The notes beneath the pieces are model-generated. The model was not told the DNA's origin. It saw only the letters and a list, made by a program, of their open reading frames with translations, and made no database searches. 26,604 bases of DNA from Lachnoclostridium sp. UBA5890. Its GTDB lineage: Bacteria; Bacillota; Clostridia; Lachnospirales; Lachnospiraceae. The DNA lies in the NCBI GenBank assembly GCA_002431395.1, contig DJEU01000001.1, positions 1 through 26,604 on the forward strand, given 5' to 3'. This document shows, piece by piece, positions 14,913 through 22,516 of this stretch. The position numbers were made by a program, and so were the translations under genes. The first letter of the stretch is position 1. Every line of letters starts with the position of its first letter.

Positions 14913-16226
14913 ATGAAGACAGCAAACATTTCTTTAAATGTACAGGCGGTACAGTCCCGCGGCATGGACAAAAGTGCATCCGTAAAAGATAAGTCGTTTG
15001 AAAATTATTTTTCCAAAAATACGGCAAATACATCGGAAAAAGCACAGCCGGTGAATGCAAAGGCTTCCGGAAAAAAAGAAATAACCGATGGGTTTGATTC
15101 CCATAAGATTACGGTCAAAGCGGACAAAAACCAGACAGCTGTGGAAAAAGAGATGCCGACAGAAGAAATTGCGGAAAAAGTAACTACGTTGCTGCAGAAT
15201 GTCTTTGGACTTTCCAAAGAAGATGTGGAAGATCTGCTGGAGCAGCTTGGAATCACACCGATGGATCTGATCGTGGATGTTACCGGTGCACAGCAGTTAC
15301 AGGCGGCAGGAAATACTTCGAAGATTAATGCGCTTATTTTGGAGATGCATGGTGTGGAAGATTTCAGTGCAATGCTGGTATCGGATGAACTTACTTCCGA
15401 TTGGACACAGATTACACAGGGGATTTCTGAAATTTTGAAACAGGTTACCGAAGTGCCGCAGGATTCACAGGAGATGCAGGATTTCTTGCAAAATCTGACA
15501 GAAGAAATAACGGGAAACAGAAATGTTCCGGAAGAAACACAGAAGCAGACAGATGTAGAAATCGATTCAGTGACAGATACATCTGCAGTAACGGCTTCAC
15601 AAGACGAAAGTGTTCCGGTTACCGTAGAAGTTTCAAACGAATCCGGACGATCAGATGCTTTTGCACAAGATTCGCAAACCGGTTCTCAGCCGGCGGCAGA
15701 AGCAGAAAATTCGTTACCGGCATTTGTAGACAGACTGGCGCAGGCGTTTGAGCCGGGTACAGAAAATGCAGAGATCCGTCAGGTTTCCATGCAGGAAATC
15801 GTAGATCAGGTAGTGAACCATATCCGCATTCGTGTACTGCCACAGACAACAAGTATGGAACTGCAGTTAAATCCGGAATCTCTCGGACGAGTGCATTTGA
15901 GCGTTTCATCCAATCAGGGCGTTGCGACAGCGACACTTACGGTTCAGAATGAAATGGCAAAAGAAGCATTGGAGAGCCAGCTGATTGTACTGCGGGAAAA
16001 TCTTGAAAGTCAGGGGTTGAAAGTAGAATCTGTAGAAGTAAACGTATCCAATTTTGGATTCAAAAACCAGGAAGATTCGAACAATCATAACTTTGACCAG
16101 AAAAAAGGATCTGCCAAACGTTTTCGTGTCGATGCCGGAGGACAGGCATTGGATGGAGATACCGTTTCTCGGGAAACAGAGACAGAACGACAGGACGGAG
16201 ACAGTATTGTGGATTATACTGCATAA
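14913..16226 (+). CDS. fliK: Flagellar hook-length control protein FliK
   Basis: FliK measures hook length and switches export specificity through FlhB. The 437-residue protein has a long, low-complexity, secreted-type N-terminal and middle region rich in Gln, Ser, Thr, Glu and Val. The conserved Flg_hook C-terminal domain lies at about 300-385: RVLPQTTSMELQLNPESLGR, then VHLSVSSNQGVATATLTVQN. The ATG follows AAAGGAGG. It is preceded by a sigma28 promoter match and followed after 18 bases by flgD. The variable N-terminal region is normal for FliK; the C-terminal domain makes the call firm. Confidence 0.93.
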   Translation: MKTANISLNVQAVQSRGMDKSASVKDKSFENYFSKNTANTSEKAQPVNAKASGKKEITDGFDSHKITVKADKNQTAVEKEMPTEEIAEKVTTLLQNVFGLSKEDVEDLLEQLGITPMDLIVDVTGAQQLQAAGNTSKINALILEMHGVEDFSAMLVSDELTSDWTQITQGISEILKQVTEVPQDSQEMQDFLQNLTEEITGNRNVPEETQKQTDVEIDSVTDTSAVTASQDESVPVTVEVSNESGRSDAFAQDSQTGSQPAAEAENSLPAFVDRLAQAFEPGTENAEIRQVSMQEIVDQVVNHIRIRVLPQTTSMELQLNPESLGRVHLSVSSNQGVATATLTVQNEMAKEALESQLIVLRENLESQGLKVESVEVNVSNFGFKNQEDSNNHNFDQKKGSAKRFRVDAGGQALDGDTVSRETETERQDGDSIVDYTA

Positions 16227-16244
16227 TGAAAAGGAGGCGAACAC

Positions 16245-17024
16245 ATGGCAACATCATTGGATGGCATCGTGACAGGACTAAATGATCTGAGTCTCAGTAA
16301 AAATCGTGTCAATGAATCGCAGTCATCGGATCGTGCCGTAGGAGGAGACCTTGGGAAAGATGAATTTTTGCAGCTTTTGGTCTGCCAGATGAAAAATCAG
16401 GATCCGCTTGAGCCGGAAAAAGATACTGAATTTATCGCTCAGCTTGCACAATTCTCTGCATTGGAACAGATGCAGAATTTGAATGAAACAGCTGTAAATT
16501 CTCAGGCATTTGGATTGGTTGGTAAAGCAGTTGTGCTTAATACAAAGAGTTCGAATGGAAGTATTACCGAGGTGCAGGGCGTAGTAGATTACATAACTGT
16601 AAAGAATGGATCAGCTCAATTATCTGTTAATGGACAGTTGTATTCTATGGATGATCTTGCGGAAGTAAAACAGTCTTATGCGGATGTGGCAAAATATCTT
16701 CCTACTGTAGAACAGACAGAAGCCGTTTACGACAAATCAAACAAAAGCATGGTGGATATCAATATCAACCTTGGAAGCGGAAACTATGCAGCAAGCAGCG
16801 TGGCTGTTATGTTAAATGGAGAATATGTTAACTCCGATTATCTGTCTTATGACAACGGAGTATTATCCATTGCACCGGGAGCTTTTGAAAATTTGGATAA
16901 TGGCACATACAAACTGGTATTGGGTTTTGATGATCCATATAATACGGCAATTACAGATAAAGTAACAGTAAAAGTAACAGAAAGTGGCATTTCCAAGGAG
17001 GAAGATGACACGACGACAGAATGA
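16245..17024 (+). CDS. flgD: Flagellar hook-capping protein FlgD
   Basis: FlgD caps the growing hook and guides FlgE polymerisation, then is replaced. The 259-residue product has the FlgD N-terminal motif LGKDEFLQLLVCQMKNQDPL near residues 35-55 followed by EFIAQLAQFSALEQMQN. A C-terminal beta region of Tudor/Ig type follows (VQGVVDYITVKNGSAQLSVN, then VMLNGEYVNSDYLSYDNG). The ATG follows AAAGGAGG. The order fliK-flgD-(TIGR02530 gene)-flgE is standard. Confidence 0.95.
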   Translation: MATSLDGIVTGLNDLSLSKNRVNESQSSDRAVGGDLGKDEFLQLLVCQMKNQDPLEPEKDTEFIAQLAQFSALEQMQNLNETAVNSQAFGLVGKAVVLNTKSSNGSITEVQGVVDYITVKNGSAQLSVNGQLYSMDDLAEVKQSYADVAKYLPTVEQTEAVYDKSNKSMVDININLGSGNYAASSVAVMLNGEYVNSDYLSYDNGVLSIAPGAFENLDNGTYKLVLGFDDPYNTAITDKVTVKVTESGISKEEDDTTTE

Positions 17025-17055
17025 AACGATTATTCTTTAGGAGGTGGACAAAGCG

Positions 17056-17445
17056 ATGAATATTAATAATAGTAACTTTGCTTCCATCGATGAAATGCGG
17101 CATAAACTAAATGCGGCAGAACAAAAAACAAATCAAACAGCATCAAAGACCGGAGAACAATCTACATCGTTTGGAGAAGTGCTGCAAAGCACGGCAGACC
17201 GTGTTCGGTTTTCCAAACATGCAGCAAGACGATTGGAGACGAGAAATATTTCCATGACCGAAGAGCAGCAGGCACGTCTGGAAGCGGCGGTAGATCAGGC
17301 TGAGAAAAAAGGAATGAAGGAATCTCTTGTTATGGTAGATGATTTTGCATTTATTTTAAATGTGAAGAACAAAACAATTGTCACAGCGGTCAATGATACT
17401 TCAAATGCAGTTTTTACCAATATCGATGGAGCGATCATTAATTAA
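17056..17445 (+). CDS. TIGR02530-type flagellar operon protein (role unknown)
   Basis: The 129-residue protein matches the small family usually annotated as flagellar operon protein TIGR02530, found between flgD and flgE in Firmicutes. The conserved C-terminal half reads VRFSKHAARRLETRNISM, later ESLVMVDDFAFILNVKN and FTNIDGAIIN. A GTG at 17044 is in frame but lies inside the AGGAGGTGG ribosome binding site (17039-17047), so ATG 17056, 8 bases downstream, is the start. The N-terminal 45 residues are rich in Asn, Gln, Ser and Thr, like an export signal of axial proteins. A role in hook assembly is inferred from position only. Confidence 0.88.
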   Translation: MNINNSNFASIDEMRHKLNAAEQKTNQTASKTGEQSTSFGEVLQSTADRVRFSKHAARRLETRNISMTEEQQARLEAAVDQAEKKGMKESLVMVDDFAFILNVKNKTIVTAVNDTSNAVFTNIDGAIIN

Positions 17446-17560
17446 AATTGCAGCAGCAAAGAAATAAAACCATGCCGGCCCTTAACAGGAGGCATGATAA
17501 TCCCTGACTGACAGAGGGGATTAACCAATGCAGGAATTAGAAAATGGAGGGTGATTCATT
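17446..17560 (+). promoter_or_regulatory. Structured flgE leader with two hairpins and an 8-codon leader ORF
   Basis: This 115-base gap is the longest in the flagellar cluster. CATGCC (17471-17476) pairs with GGCATG (17491-17496), with CCT/AGG inside. AATCCC (17499-17504) pairs with GGGATT (17517-17522). AGAGGGG in the second right arm is spaced like a ribosome binding site before a tiny ORF at 17528-17554 (MQELENGG) whose stop codon overlaps the flgE ribosome binding site GGAGGGTGA. GGA triplets at 17488, 17533 and 17546 could be CsrA contacts. No convincing promoter was found in it. Confidence 0.4.
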
Positions 17561-19009
17561 ATGATGAGATCATTGTGGTCCGGTGTATCAGGATTGAAGG
17601 TACACCAGACAAAGATGGATGTAATTGGTAACAATATCGCAAACGTAAATACCGTAGGATTTCGTTCCAGTTCGGTAAACTTTACGGATGTATTTTATCA
17701 AACGACACAGGGAGCTTCCGGTCCGAATGCGACGACAGGAGCCGCCGGAAGAAATGCCGTTCAGATCGGTTTGGGATCCAATGTGGCTTCGATTAGTGTA
17801 AATATGAGCGGAACCGGTGCGACAAATCGTACCGACAGAGGTATGGACCTGATGATTAACGGCGACGCATTTTTCGTTGTAAGAAGCAATGGAAGTACAT
17901 ATTTTACAAAATCCGGATGCTTTGATATTGATGCAGCGGGTACGTTGTACTGTACGACAAACGGAGCTTCCGTACTCGGATGGGGTGTGGATGCCAATGG
18001 TGAGATTCGTAAGGATACTGCAGATACCTTACAGTTGATGTCACCGGAAAACCAGAATGCAGAGCCGACAGCGACGACCAATGTTACCTTGTCTGGTAAT
18101 ATTGACAGTAAAGACAAACAGGTAACTTATAGTGCAGACGGAGCAGGATATCCAATTTCTGTAAGCTTTTATGATAATGTCGGGAACCTGTTTACCGCAA
18201 AATTGTCTGTTATGAAAGCCAATGCGACAACAGACAATGAATACACGGTAGGAATTACAGATATCATGGATTCCAAAGGAAATTCCATTTTGAAACAGGC
18301 GACCGTGGATGCCAGCGGAAATACGGTTTACAGCACGACAAACCAGTATGTTAGTTTTGGTGGACAGAGTCCGTTAAACTATACCGTAGATCCGGATGGC
18401 ACAATTACATTTGCACAGAGTACATCCCTTTTAACCTTTAATGGTTCTTCGGGTGAATTTGTGAGTGTTTCCGGTGAAGTGGAAGGAATGCTGAACTTAA
18501 CGTTAAATGATGGAAATACAGAAAACAATGCGTTCCCGGTGGGCGGCGTTAATATTGATTTTTCCGGACTTACGATGTATGCGACAAAAGGAACTTCGAC
18601 CGTAAAACCAGAGCGTGGTGATGCTGACGGACACAATGCAGGTAATGCCGCTGGAACGTTGAACGGATTTTCAATCGGAACAGACGGAAAAATTTATGCG
18701 GTATACAGCAACGGAGAAGATAAACTGCTCGGACAGATCGCAGTTGCGACATTTGCTAATCCATCTGGTCTGGAGGCGGCCGGGAACAGTTTGTTTGCCG
18801 CGACATTGAATTCCGGTGATTTTGATGGGATCGGTCAAGATATTACTGAAGTTGGTAGTTTTTCTGTAGGTGCATTGGAAATGTCAGACGTAGATCTTGC
18901 TACGGAGTTTACCAATATGATCACGACACAGCGAGGTTTCCAGGCAAATTCCCGTACAATCACGACATCCGATACGATGTTGGAAGAATTGATCAATCTG
19001 AAACGATAA
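17561..19009 (+). CDS. flgE: Flagellar hook protein FlgE
   Basis: FlgE polymerises into the hook, the flexible joint between rod and filament. The 482-residue protein has the axial-protein N-terminus (MRSLWSGVSGLKVHQTKM, then NNIANVNTVGFRSS) and the conserved C-terminus (LATEFTNMITTQRGFQANSR, TSDTMLEELINLKR). The variable middle domains (about 90-400) are beta-rich and Gly/Asn/Thr-rich. Cys120 and Cys131 flank one predicted beta hairpin, which is unusual for a secreted axial protein. Tandem ATGs occur at 17561 and 17564; GGAGGGTGA fits the first. A strong terminator follows, so flgE ends its transcription unit. Confidence 0.96.
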   Translation: MMRSLWSGVSGLKVHQTKMDVIGNNIANVNTVGFRSSSVNFTDVFYQTTQGASGPNATTGAAGRNAVQIGLGSNVASISVNMSGTGATNRTDRGMDLMINGDAFFVVRSNGSTYFTKSGCFDIDAAGTLYCTTNGASVLGWGVDANGEIRKDTADTLQLMSPENQNAEPTATTNVTLSGNIDSKDKQVTYSADGAGYPISVSFYDNVGNLFTAKLSVMKANATTDNEYTVGITDIMDSKGNSILKQATVDASGNTVYSTTNQYVSFGGQSPLNYTVDPDGTITFAQSTSLLTFNGSSGEFVSVSGEVEGMLNLTLNDGNTENNAFPVGGVNIDFSGLTMYATKGTSTVKPERGDADGHNAGNAAGTLNGFSIGTDGKIYAVYSNGEDKLLGQIAVATFANPSGLEAAGNSLFAATLNSGDFDGIGQDITEVGSFSVGALEMSDVDLATEFTNMITTQRGFQANSRTITTSDTMLEELINLKR

Positions 19010-19027
19010 AAAGAATAAATTTCTAAG

Positions 19028-19064
19028 AAAAAAAGGGAAACTTTTGTTTCCCTTTTTGTTTCTT
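19028..19064 (+). terminator. Strong intrinsic terminator after flgE
   Basis: AAAAAGGGAAAC (19030-19041) and GTTTCCCTTTTT (19046-19057) form a perfect 12-bp stem with a TTTT loop, followed by GTTTCTTTTG. The stem is flanked by A and T runs and may act in both directions. It separates flgE from swrD and ends just upstream of a sigmaA -10 element. Confidence 0.85.
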
Positions 19065-19067
19065 TTG

Positions 19068-19076
19068 TGGTATAAT
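19068..19076 (+). promoter_or_regulatory. Extended -10 sigmaA promoter for swrD-motA-motB and downstream genes
   Basis: TGGTATAAT (19068-19076) is a perfect extended -10 element. The matching -35 position (about 19048-19053, TTCCCT) falls in the terminator stem and is poor, as extended -10 promoters tolerate. The predicted start near 19083 leaves a leader of about 34 bases before swrD. It would restart transcription right after the flgE terminator. Confidence 0.65.
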
Positions 19077-19116
19077 AAATTAGAGTATTGAAAAGTGTTG
19101 AAAAAGGAGGAATTGT

Positions 19117-19311
19117 ATGATTGATATCACACGGATGAATGGAAAACAATTTACCTTAAATTCGGACTTGATTGAAACCATCGAGGAAACTCCGGACACG
19201 GTACTGACCTTAACTACAGGGAAAAAAATTATTGTAAAAGAAAGTAGACAAGAGGTAAAAAATCTAGTAAAATTGTATCGGAAAGAAATTTTTTCAATAC
19301 CATTAGATTAA
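19117..19311 (+). CDS. swrD: SwrD/FlbD family flagellar protein
   Basis: This 64-residue protein matches the FlbD/SwrD (YlzI) family: MIDITRMNGKQFTLNSDLIE at the start and a TIEETPDTVLTLTTGKK segment in the middle. In B. subtilis SwrD increases motor power and supports swarming; the mechanism is not settled. The small beta-rich fold has no membrane segment. It follows AAAGGAGG and lies directly before motA-motB, which fits a stator-related job. In B. subtilis stator genes are elsewhere; here they are joined to swrD under one promoter. Confidence 0.9.
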   Translation: MIDITRMNGKQFTLNSDLIETIEETPDTVLTLTTGKKIIVKESRQEVKNLVKLYRKEIFSIPLD

Positions 19312-19336
19312 TATAACATTAAGGTGGTGTATTTTT

Positions 19337-20146
19337 TTGGATTTAGCATCAATTATAGGTATGCTGGGGTGTGCCGCAGCGGTTATATACGGAATTGTAT
19401 CCGGAGATCAGGGATTTGCTGCACTGGGAAACTTCTATGATTTTTCCTCGATTTTGGTTACGATCGTAGGCTCCTTTATGTGTATGCTCACGATGTCAGA
19501 CAGTATACCTGCATTTTTTAACTCGTTGAAGTCTTTTAAATTGATTTTAAAAACGCCGGCGACAAAGGAAAGTGAGATTATACATACTATTATCGATTTG
19601 GCAAACGTAGCGAGAAAAGAGGGATTGCTTCAGTTAGAGGAAGCAGCGGCAGACATCGATGATGATTTTTTGAAAAAGGGAATTATGCTGATTGTTGACG
19701 GAACCGACCAGGAATTGGTTACCAGCATACTGGATACCGAATTGAGCAGTATTGAACGTCGTCATAATAAAGTCATCAGTTTTTGGGACAATCTTGCTGC
19801 CATGGGTCCTGCCTGGGGTATGATTGGTACGTTGATCGGTTTGATCAACATGCTGAAACTGCTGGATGACCCAAGCTCGATTGGACCGAATATGGCGGTT
19901 GCACTGATCACGACGATGTATGGTTCACTCCTTGCAAACTGGATTTCTATCCCAATCGCGACGAAACTTCGTGCAATCAATGCAAGAGAGATTATGGAAA
20001 AGGAAGTTATCTGTGAGGGCATCTTGTCGATACAGGCGGGAGAAAACCCTCGTGTGATCGAGGAAAAACTGAAATCGTTCCTTGCACCGAATGTCCGAGA
20101 CTCTGTTTTAGGCGGGGACGGAAATGAACAAGGTGGTGAAAACTAA
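19337..20146 (+). CDS. motA: Flagellar motor stator protein MotA
   Basis: MotA forms the proton or sodium channel stator with MotB and pushes on FliG. The 269-residue protein has four membrane helices at about 2-21, 32-52, 152-172 and 184-206, with a large cytoplasmic loop between helices 2 and 3. The family motif MGPAWGMIGTLIGLINMLK precedes the conserved TTMYGSLLANWISIPIATKL. The start is TTG at 19337, with AAGGTGGTG 7 bases upstream and no ATG nearby that keeps the first helix. The stop codon overlaps the motB ATG (TAATG), so the pair is translationally coupled. Confidence 0.95.
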   Translation: MDLASIIGMLGCAAAVIYGIVSGDQGFAALGNFYDFSSILVTIVGSFMCMLTMSDSIPAFFNSLKSFKLILKTPATKESEIIHTIIDLANVARKEGLLQLEEAAADIDDDFLKKGIMLIVDGTDQELVTSILDTELSSIERRHNKVISFWDNLAAMGPAWGMIGTLIGLINMLKLLDDPSSIGPNMAVALITTMYGSLLANWISIPIATKLRAINAREIMEKEVICEGILSIQAGENPRVIEEKLKSFLAPNVRDSVLGGDGNEQGGEN

Positions 20147-20967
20147 TGGCACGAAGAAAGGCGGAAGAACCAGCATCCATTGAAGGCGGATGGATCAATA
20201 CATTTGCGGATTTGATGAACTTGTTGTTATGCTTTTTTGTGTTGTTGTTTTCTATGTCAACCGTAGATGCGGATAAATATGAGCAGATTGTTACTTCTTT
20301 ATCCGAAAGTATTGATATTTTTTCTGATGGTGGAAATGCTGTTGGTGAAGGTGCTTTTGTTTCCAGCGGAACCAGCCAGAAAATTTCCATGGAAGAGTAT
20401 TTTAATGAATTTGAAAACAGTGGGGAAGATCAGGAACTGAAAGACGATTCTACAGAAATCTCGGACGAGGAAAAATATAAGCAAAAACTGCAAGACCAGT
20501 TAAAAGCCAAAACAGAAGAACTTTATACTGAAGTATCGGATAAAGCCGCGGCAAAGAAAATTCAGGATATGGTCAATGTAAATATGGACGAGCAGTATCA
20601 GTATGTTCAGATTTCATTGAATGGTGCGATTTTATTTGATTCCGGTTCGGATCAGATCAAAAAATCGGCTATTCCACTTTTGAGTAAAGTAGGCGATATT
20701 TTGAAAATATATGATGACCACATGATAAAAATCGAAGGTCATACTGACAATGTTCCGATTTCCAGCAGCACATTTAAAAATAATATGTGGCTGTCTACGG
20801 CAAGGGCAACGCAGGTGTTTGAATATTTTACAAATCATAAACACTTGGATCCAAAGACGTTAGAGACGACGGGGCGAAGCCAGTACGATCCGGTGGCAGA
20901 TAACAAAACAGAAAAAGGACGTGCGAGAAATCGACGTGTAGAGATTAAAATATATACCGAAGAGTGA
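20146..20967 (+). CDS. motB: Flagellar motor stator protein MotB
   Basis: MotB anchors the stator to peptidoglycan and carries the ion-binding aspartate. The 273-residue protein has one membrane helix at about 17-39 with the essential Asp22 (NTFADLMNLLLCFFVLLFSM). An acidic linker with the segment DDSTEISDEEKYKQKLQDQ follows, then a C-terminal OmpA-like peptidoglycan-binding domain from about 150 (LFDSGSDQIKKSAIPLLSK, IEGHTDNVPISS, RNRRVEIKI). The start overlaps the motA stop by one base. Whether the pair uses H+ or Na+ is not clear from the sequence. Confidence 0.96.
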   Translation: MARRKAEEPASIEGGWINTFADLMNLLLCFFVLLFSMSTVDADKYEQIVTSLSESIDIFSDGGNAVGEGAFVSSGTSQKISMEEYFNEFENSGEDQELKDDSTEISDEEKYKQKLQDQLKAKTEELYTEVSDKAAAKKIQDMVNVNMDEQYQYVQISLNGAILFDSGSDQIKKSAIPLLSKVGDILKIYDDHMIKIEGHTDNVPISSSTFKNNMWLSTARATQVFEYFTNHKHLDPKTLETTGRSQYDPVADNKTEKGRARNRRVEIKIYTEE

Positions 20968-20982
20968 TTATGGAGGGTAAAG

Positions 20983-21492
20983 ATGAAAAAGAATATTTTG
21001 ACAATTATAATTATGGCATCTTGTCTTTTGAATCTTATTCTGACAGTTGTAATTGTATTTGCAGTGGTTCCGACGATGAATAAGACAAGCCAGCTGGTAG
21101 ACAAAGTTGCTACTGCGATTGATCTGGAGACGGATGAAGAGGCTTCCGGAGATTATTCCATAGATAATCTGGAGCCATACTCCATTGCGTTTGAAAATAA
21201 ACAGACAATCAATCTGAAACCGGACGAAGGAGATAATACTTCTCACTTTGCTGTGTTGGAAGGAGTTACCATCTCTTTTAACACAGAAGCAGAGGATTAT
21301 AAAACGGTTTCTGAATCCGTGAAGGCAAAAGATGTATATATTACAGAAATTGTCAAAGAAACTATTGCGGATCAAAGTATGAAAACGTTAGATCAGAATG
21401 CAGTAAAAGAGCAGGCTCTTGCTAAAATTCAGGATCTGTATGGAAGCAAATGCATTGTGCGTCTTGCGTTAAATGGATTCATGTTCCAGTAG
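20983..21492 (+). CDS. fliL: Flagellar basal-body-associated protein FliL
   Basis: FliL surrounds or stabilises stator units at the basal body. The 169-residue protein has an N-terminal membrane helix at about 5-29 and an extracytoplasmic stomatin-like FliL domain (about 70-169: YSIAFENKQTINLKPD onward, ending LYGSKCIVRLALNGFMFQ). The family is weakly conserved, but size, topology and the place between motB and fliM fit. GGAGGG lies just before the ATG. Confidence 0.88.
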   Translation: MKKNILTIIIMASCLLNLILTVVIVFAVVPTMNKTSQLVDKVATAIDLETDEEASGDYSIDNLEPYSIAFENKQTINLKPDEGDNTSHFAVLEGVTISFNTEAEDYKTVSESVKAKDVYITEIVKETIADQSMKTLDQNAVKEQALAKIQDLYGSKCIVRLALNGFMFQ

Positions 21493-21532
21493 GGATAATA
21501 ACAAATTTGGAAAGTCAGTGAGGTGAAAGGAA

Positions 21533-22510
21533 ATGGGGGACGTCTTATCGCAAAGCGAAATAGATAACTTGCTTTCCGCGTTGAACAGCGGCGAATTTGA
21601 TCCGGCAGATACCGAGGTGGAAGATGAAAAGCAGGTAAAAGATTATAATTTTGCAAGACCATCCAAATTTTCGAAAGATCACTTACGTACTTTAGTATTT
21701 ATTTTTGAACATTATGCGCGTTTGTTATCGACAAATTTGCCGGTGTACTTGCGGAGAAATGTTCAAGTGGAAGTAATGCATGCGGAAGCAGCGACATTTC
21801 AAGAATTTTCAAACTCTTTGTCCAATCCGGTCCTTTTAGGGGTTGTCAATTTTGCACCTTTGGAGGGGACGATTATCATTGAGATGGCAAGCAGCCTTGG
21901 ATATACGATAGTAGATCTCATGCTTGGTGGAAGCGGTGTTCCTTTGGATAAGCCAAGAGAGTTTACTGAGATTGAGTTATCAATTATTCAAAGAATCATG
22001 GCGGTTTGTACAAATCTTTTGATTGAACCTTGGGCAAATGTACAGAGCATCAATCCGACATTAGAAAGGATTGAGACAAATTCGCAGTTTGCACAGTTTG
22101 TCTCGCCAAATGAAATGACTTCTATTGTCACGATGAATATTAAAGTTGGTGATGTTGAAGAAGTGATGAATATTTGTATTCCATACACGGTAGTGGAACC
22201 GGTTATCGATAAGATTAATACGAAATACTGGTATTCTACATCTGAAGTAAAAGACGATGATAAGTATCGTGAATTAATTGAAGACAATATTCATAAAGCA
22301 AAAATCCCAGTACGTGCCATTATGGGACGTAGTGCGATTTCTGTAAATGATTTTATCCATTTACAACCGGGTGATATCATTAAGTTAAATACTAAGATAG
22401 AAGATGAAATGGATGTCTATGTTGGTAATATCAAGAAATTTTCTGCATTACCAGGTGCTCATGATGACGCCTATGCAGTTAAGATTAAATCAGTCTACAG
22501 AGAGGAGTAA
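21533..22510 (+). CDS. fliM: Flagellar motor switch protein FliM
   Basis: FliM is the C-ring subunit that binds phosphorylated CheY and sets rotation direction. The 325-residue product starts with the CheY-P-binding peptide (LSQSEIDNLLSAL, residues 5-17). The CheC-like middle domain follows (ARLLSTNLPVYLRRNVQVEV, then LMLGGSGVPLDKPREFTEIE). The C-terminal SpoA/FliN-like domain starts near residue 255 (VRAIMGRSAISVNDFIHLQ). Length is normal. GAGGTGAAAGG precedes the ATG by only a few bases. fliY follows after 6 bases. Confidence 0.97.
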   Translation: MGDVLSQSEIDNLLSALNSGEFDPADTEVEDEKQVKDYNFARPSKFSKDHLRTLVFIFEHYARLLSTNLPVYLRRNVQVEVMHAEAATFQEFSNSLSNPVLLGVVNFAPLEGTIIIEMASSLGYTIVDLMLGGSGVPLDKPREFTEIELSIIQRIMAVCTNLLIEPWANVQSINPTLERIETNSQFAQFVSPNEMTSIVTMNIKVGDVEEVMNICIPYTVVEPVIDKINTKYWYSTSEVKDDDKYRELIEDNIHKAKIPVRAIMGRSAISVNDFIHLQPGDIIKLNTKIEDEMDVYVGNIKKFSALPGAHDDAYAVKIKSVYREE

Positions 22511-22516
22511 GAATGC

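Noticed and set aside
17446..17560. Cyclic-di-GMP or other known riboswitch upstream of flgE
   Set aside because: The conserved core sequences of the GEMM-type riboswitch are absent; only two short hairpins are present.
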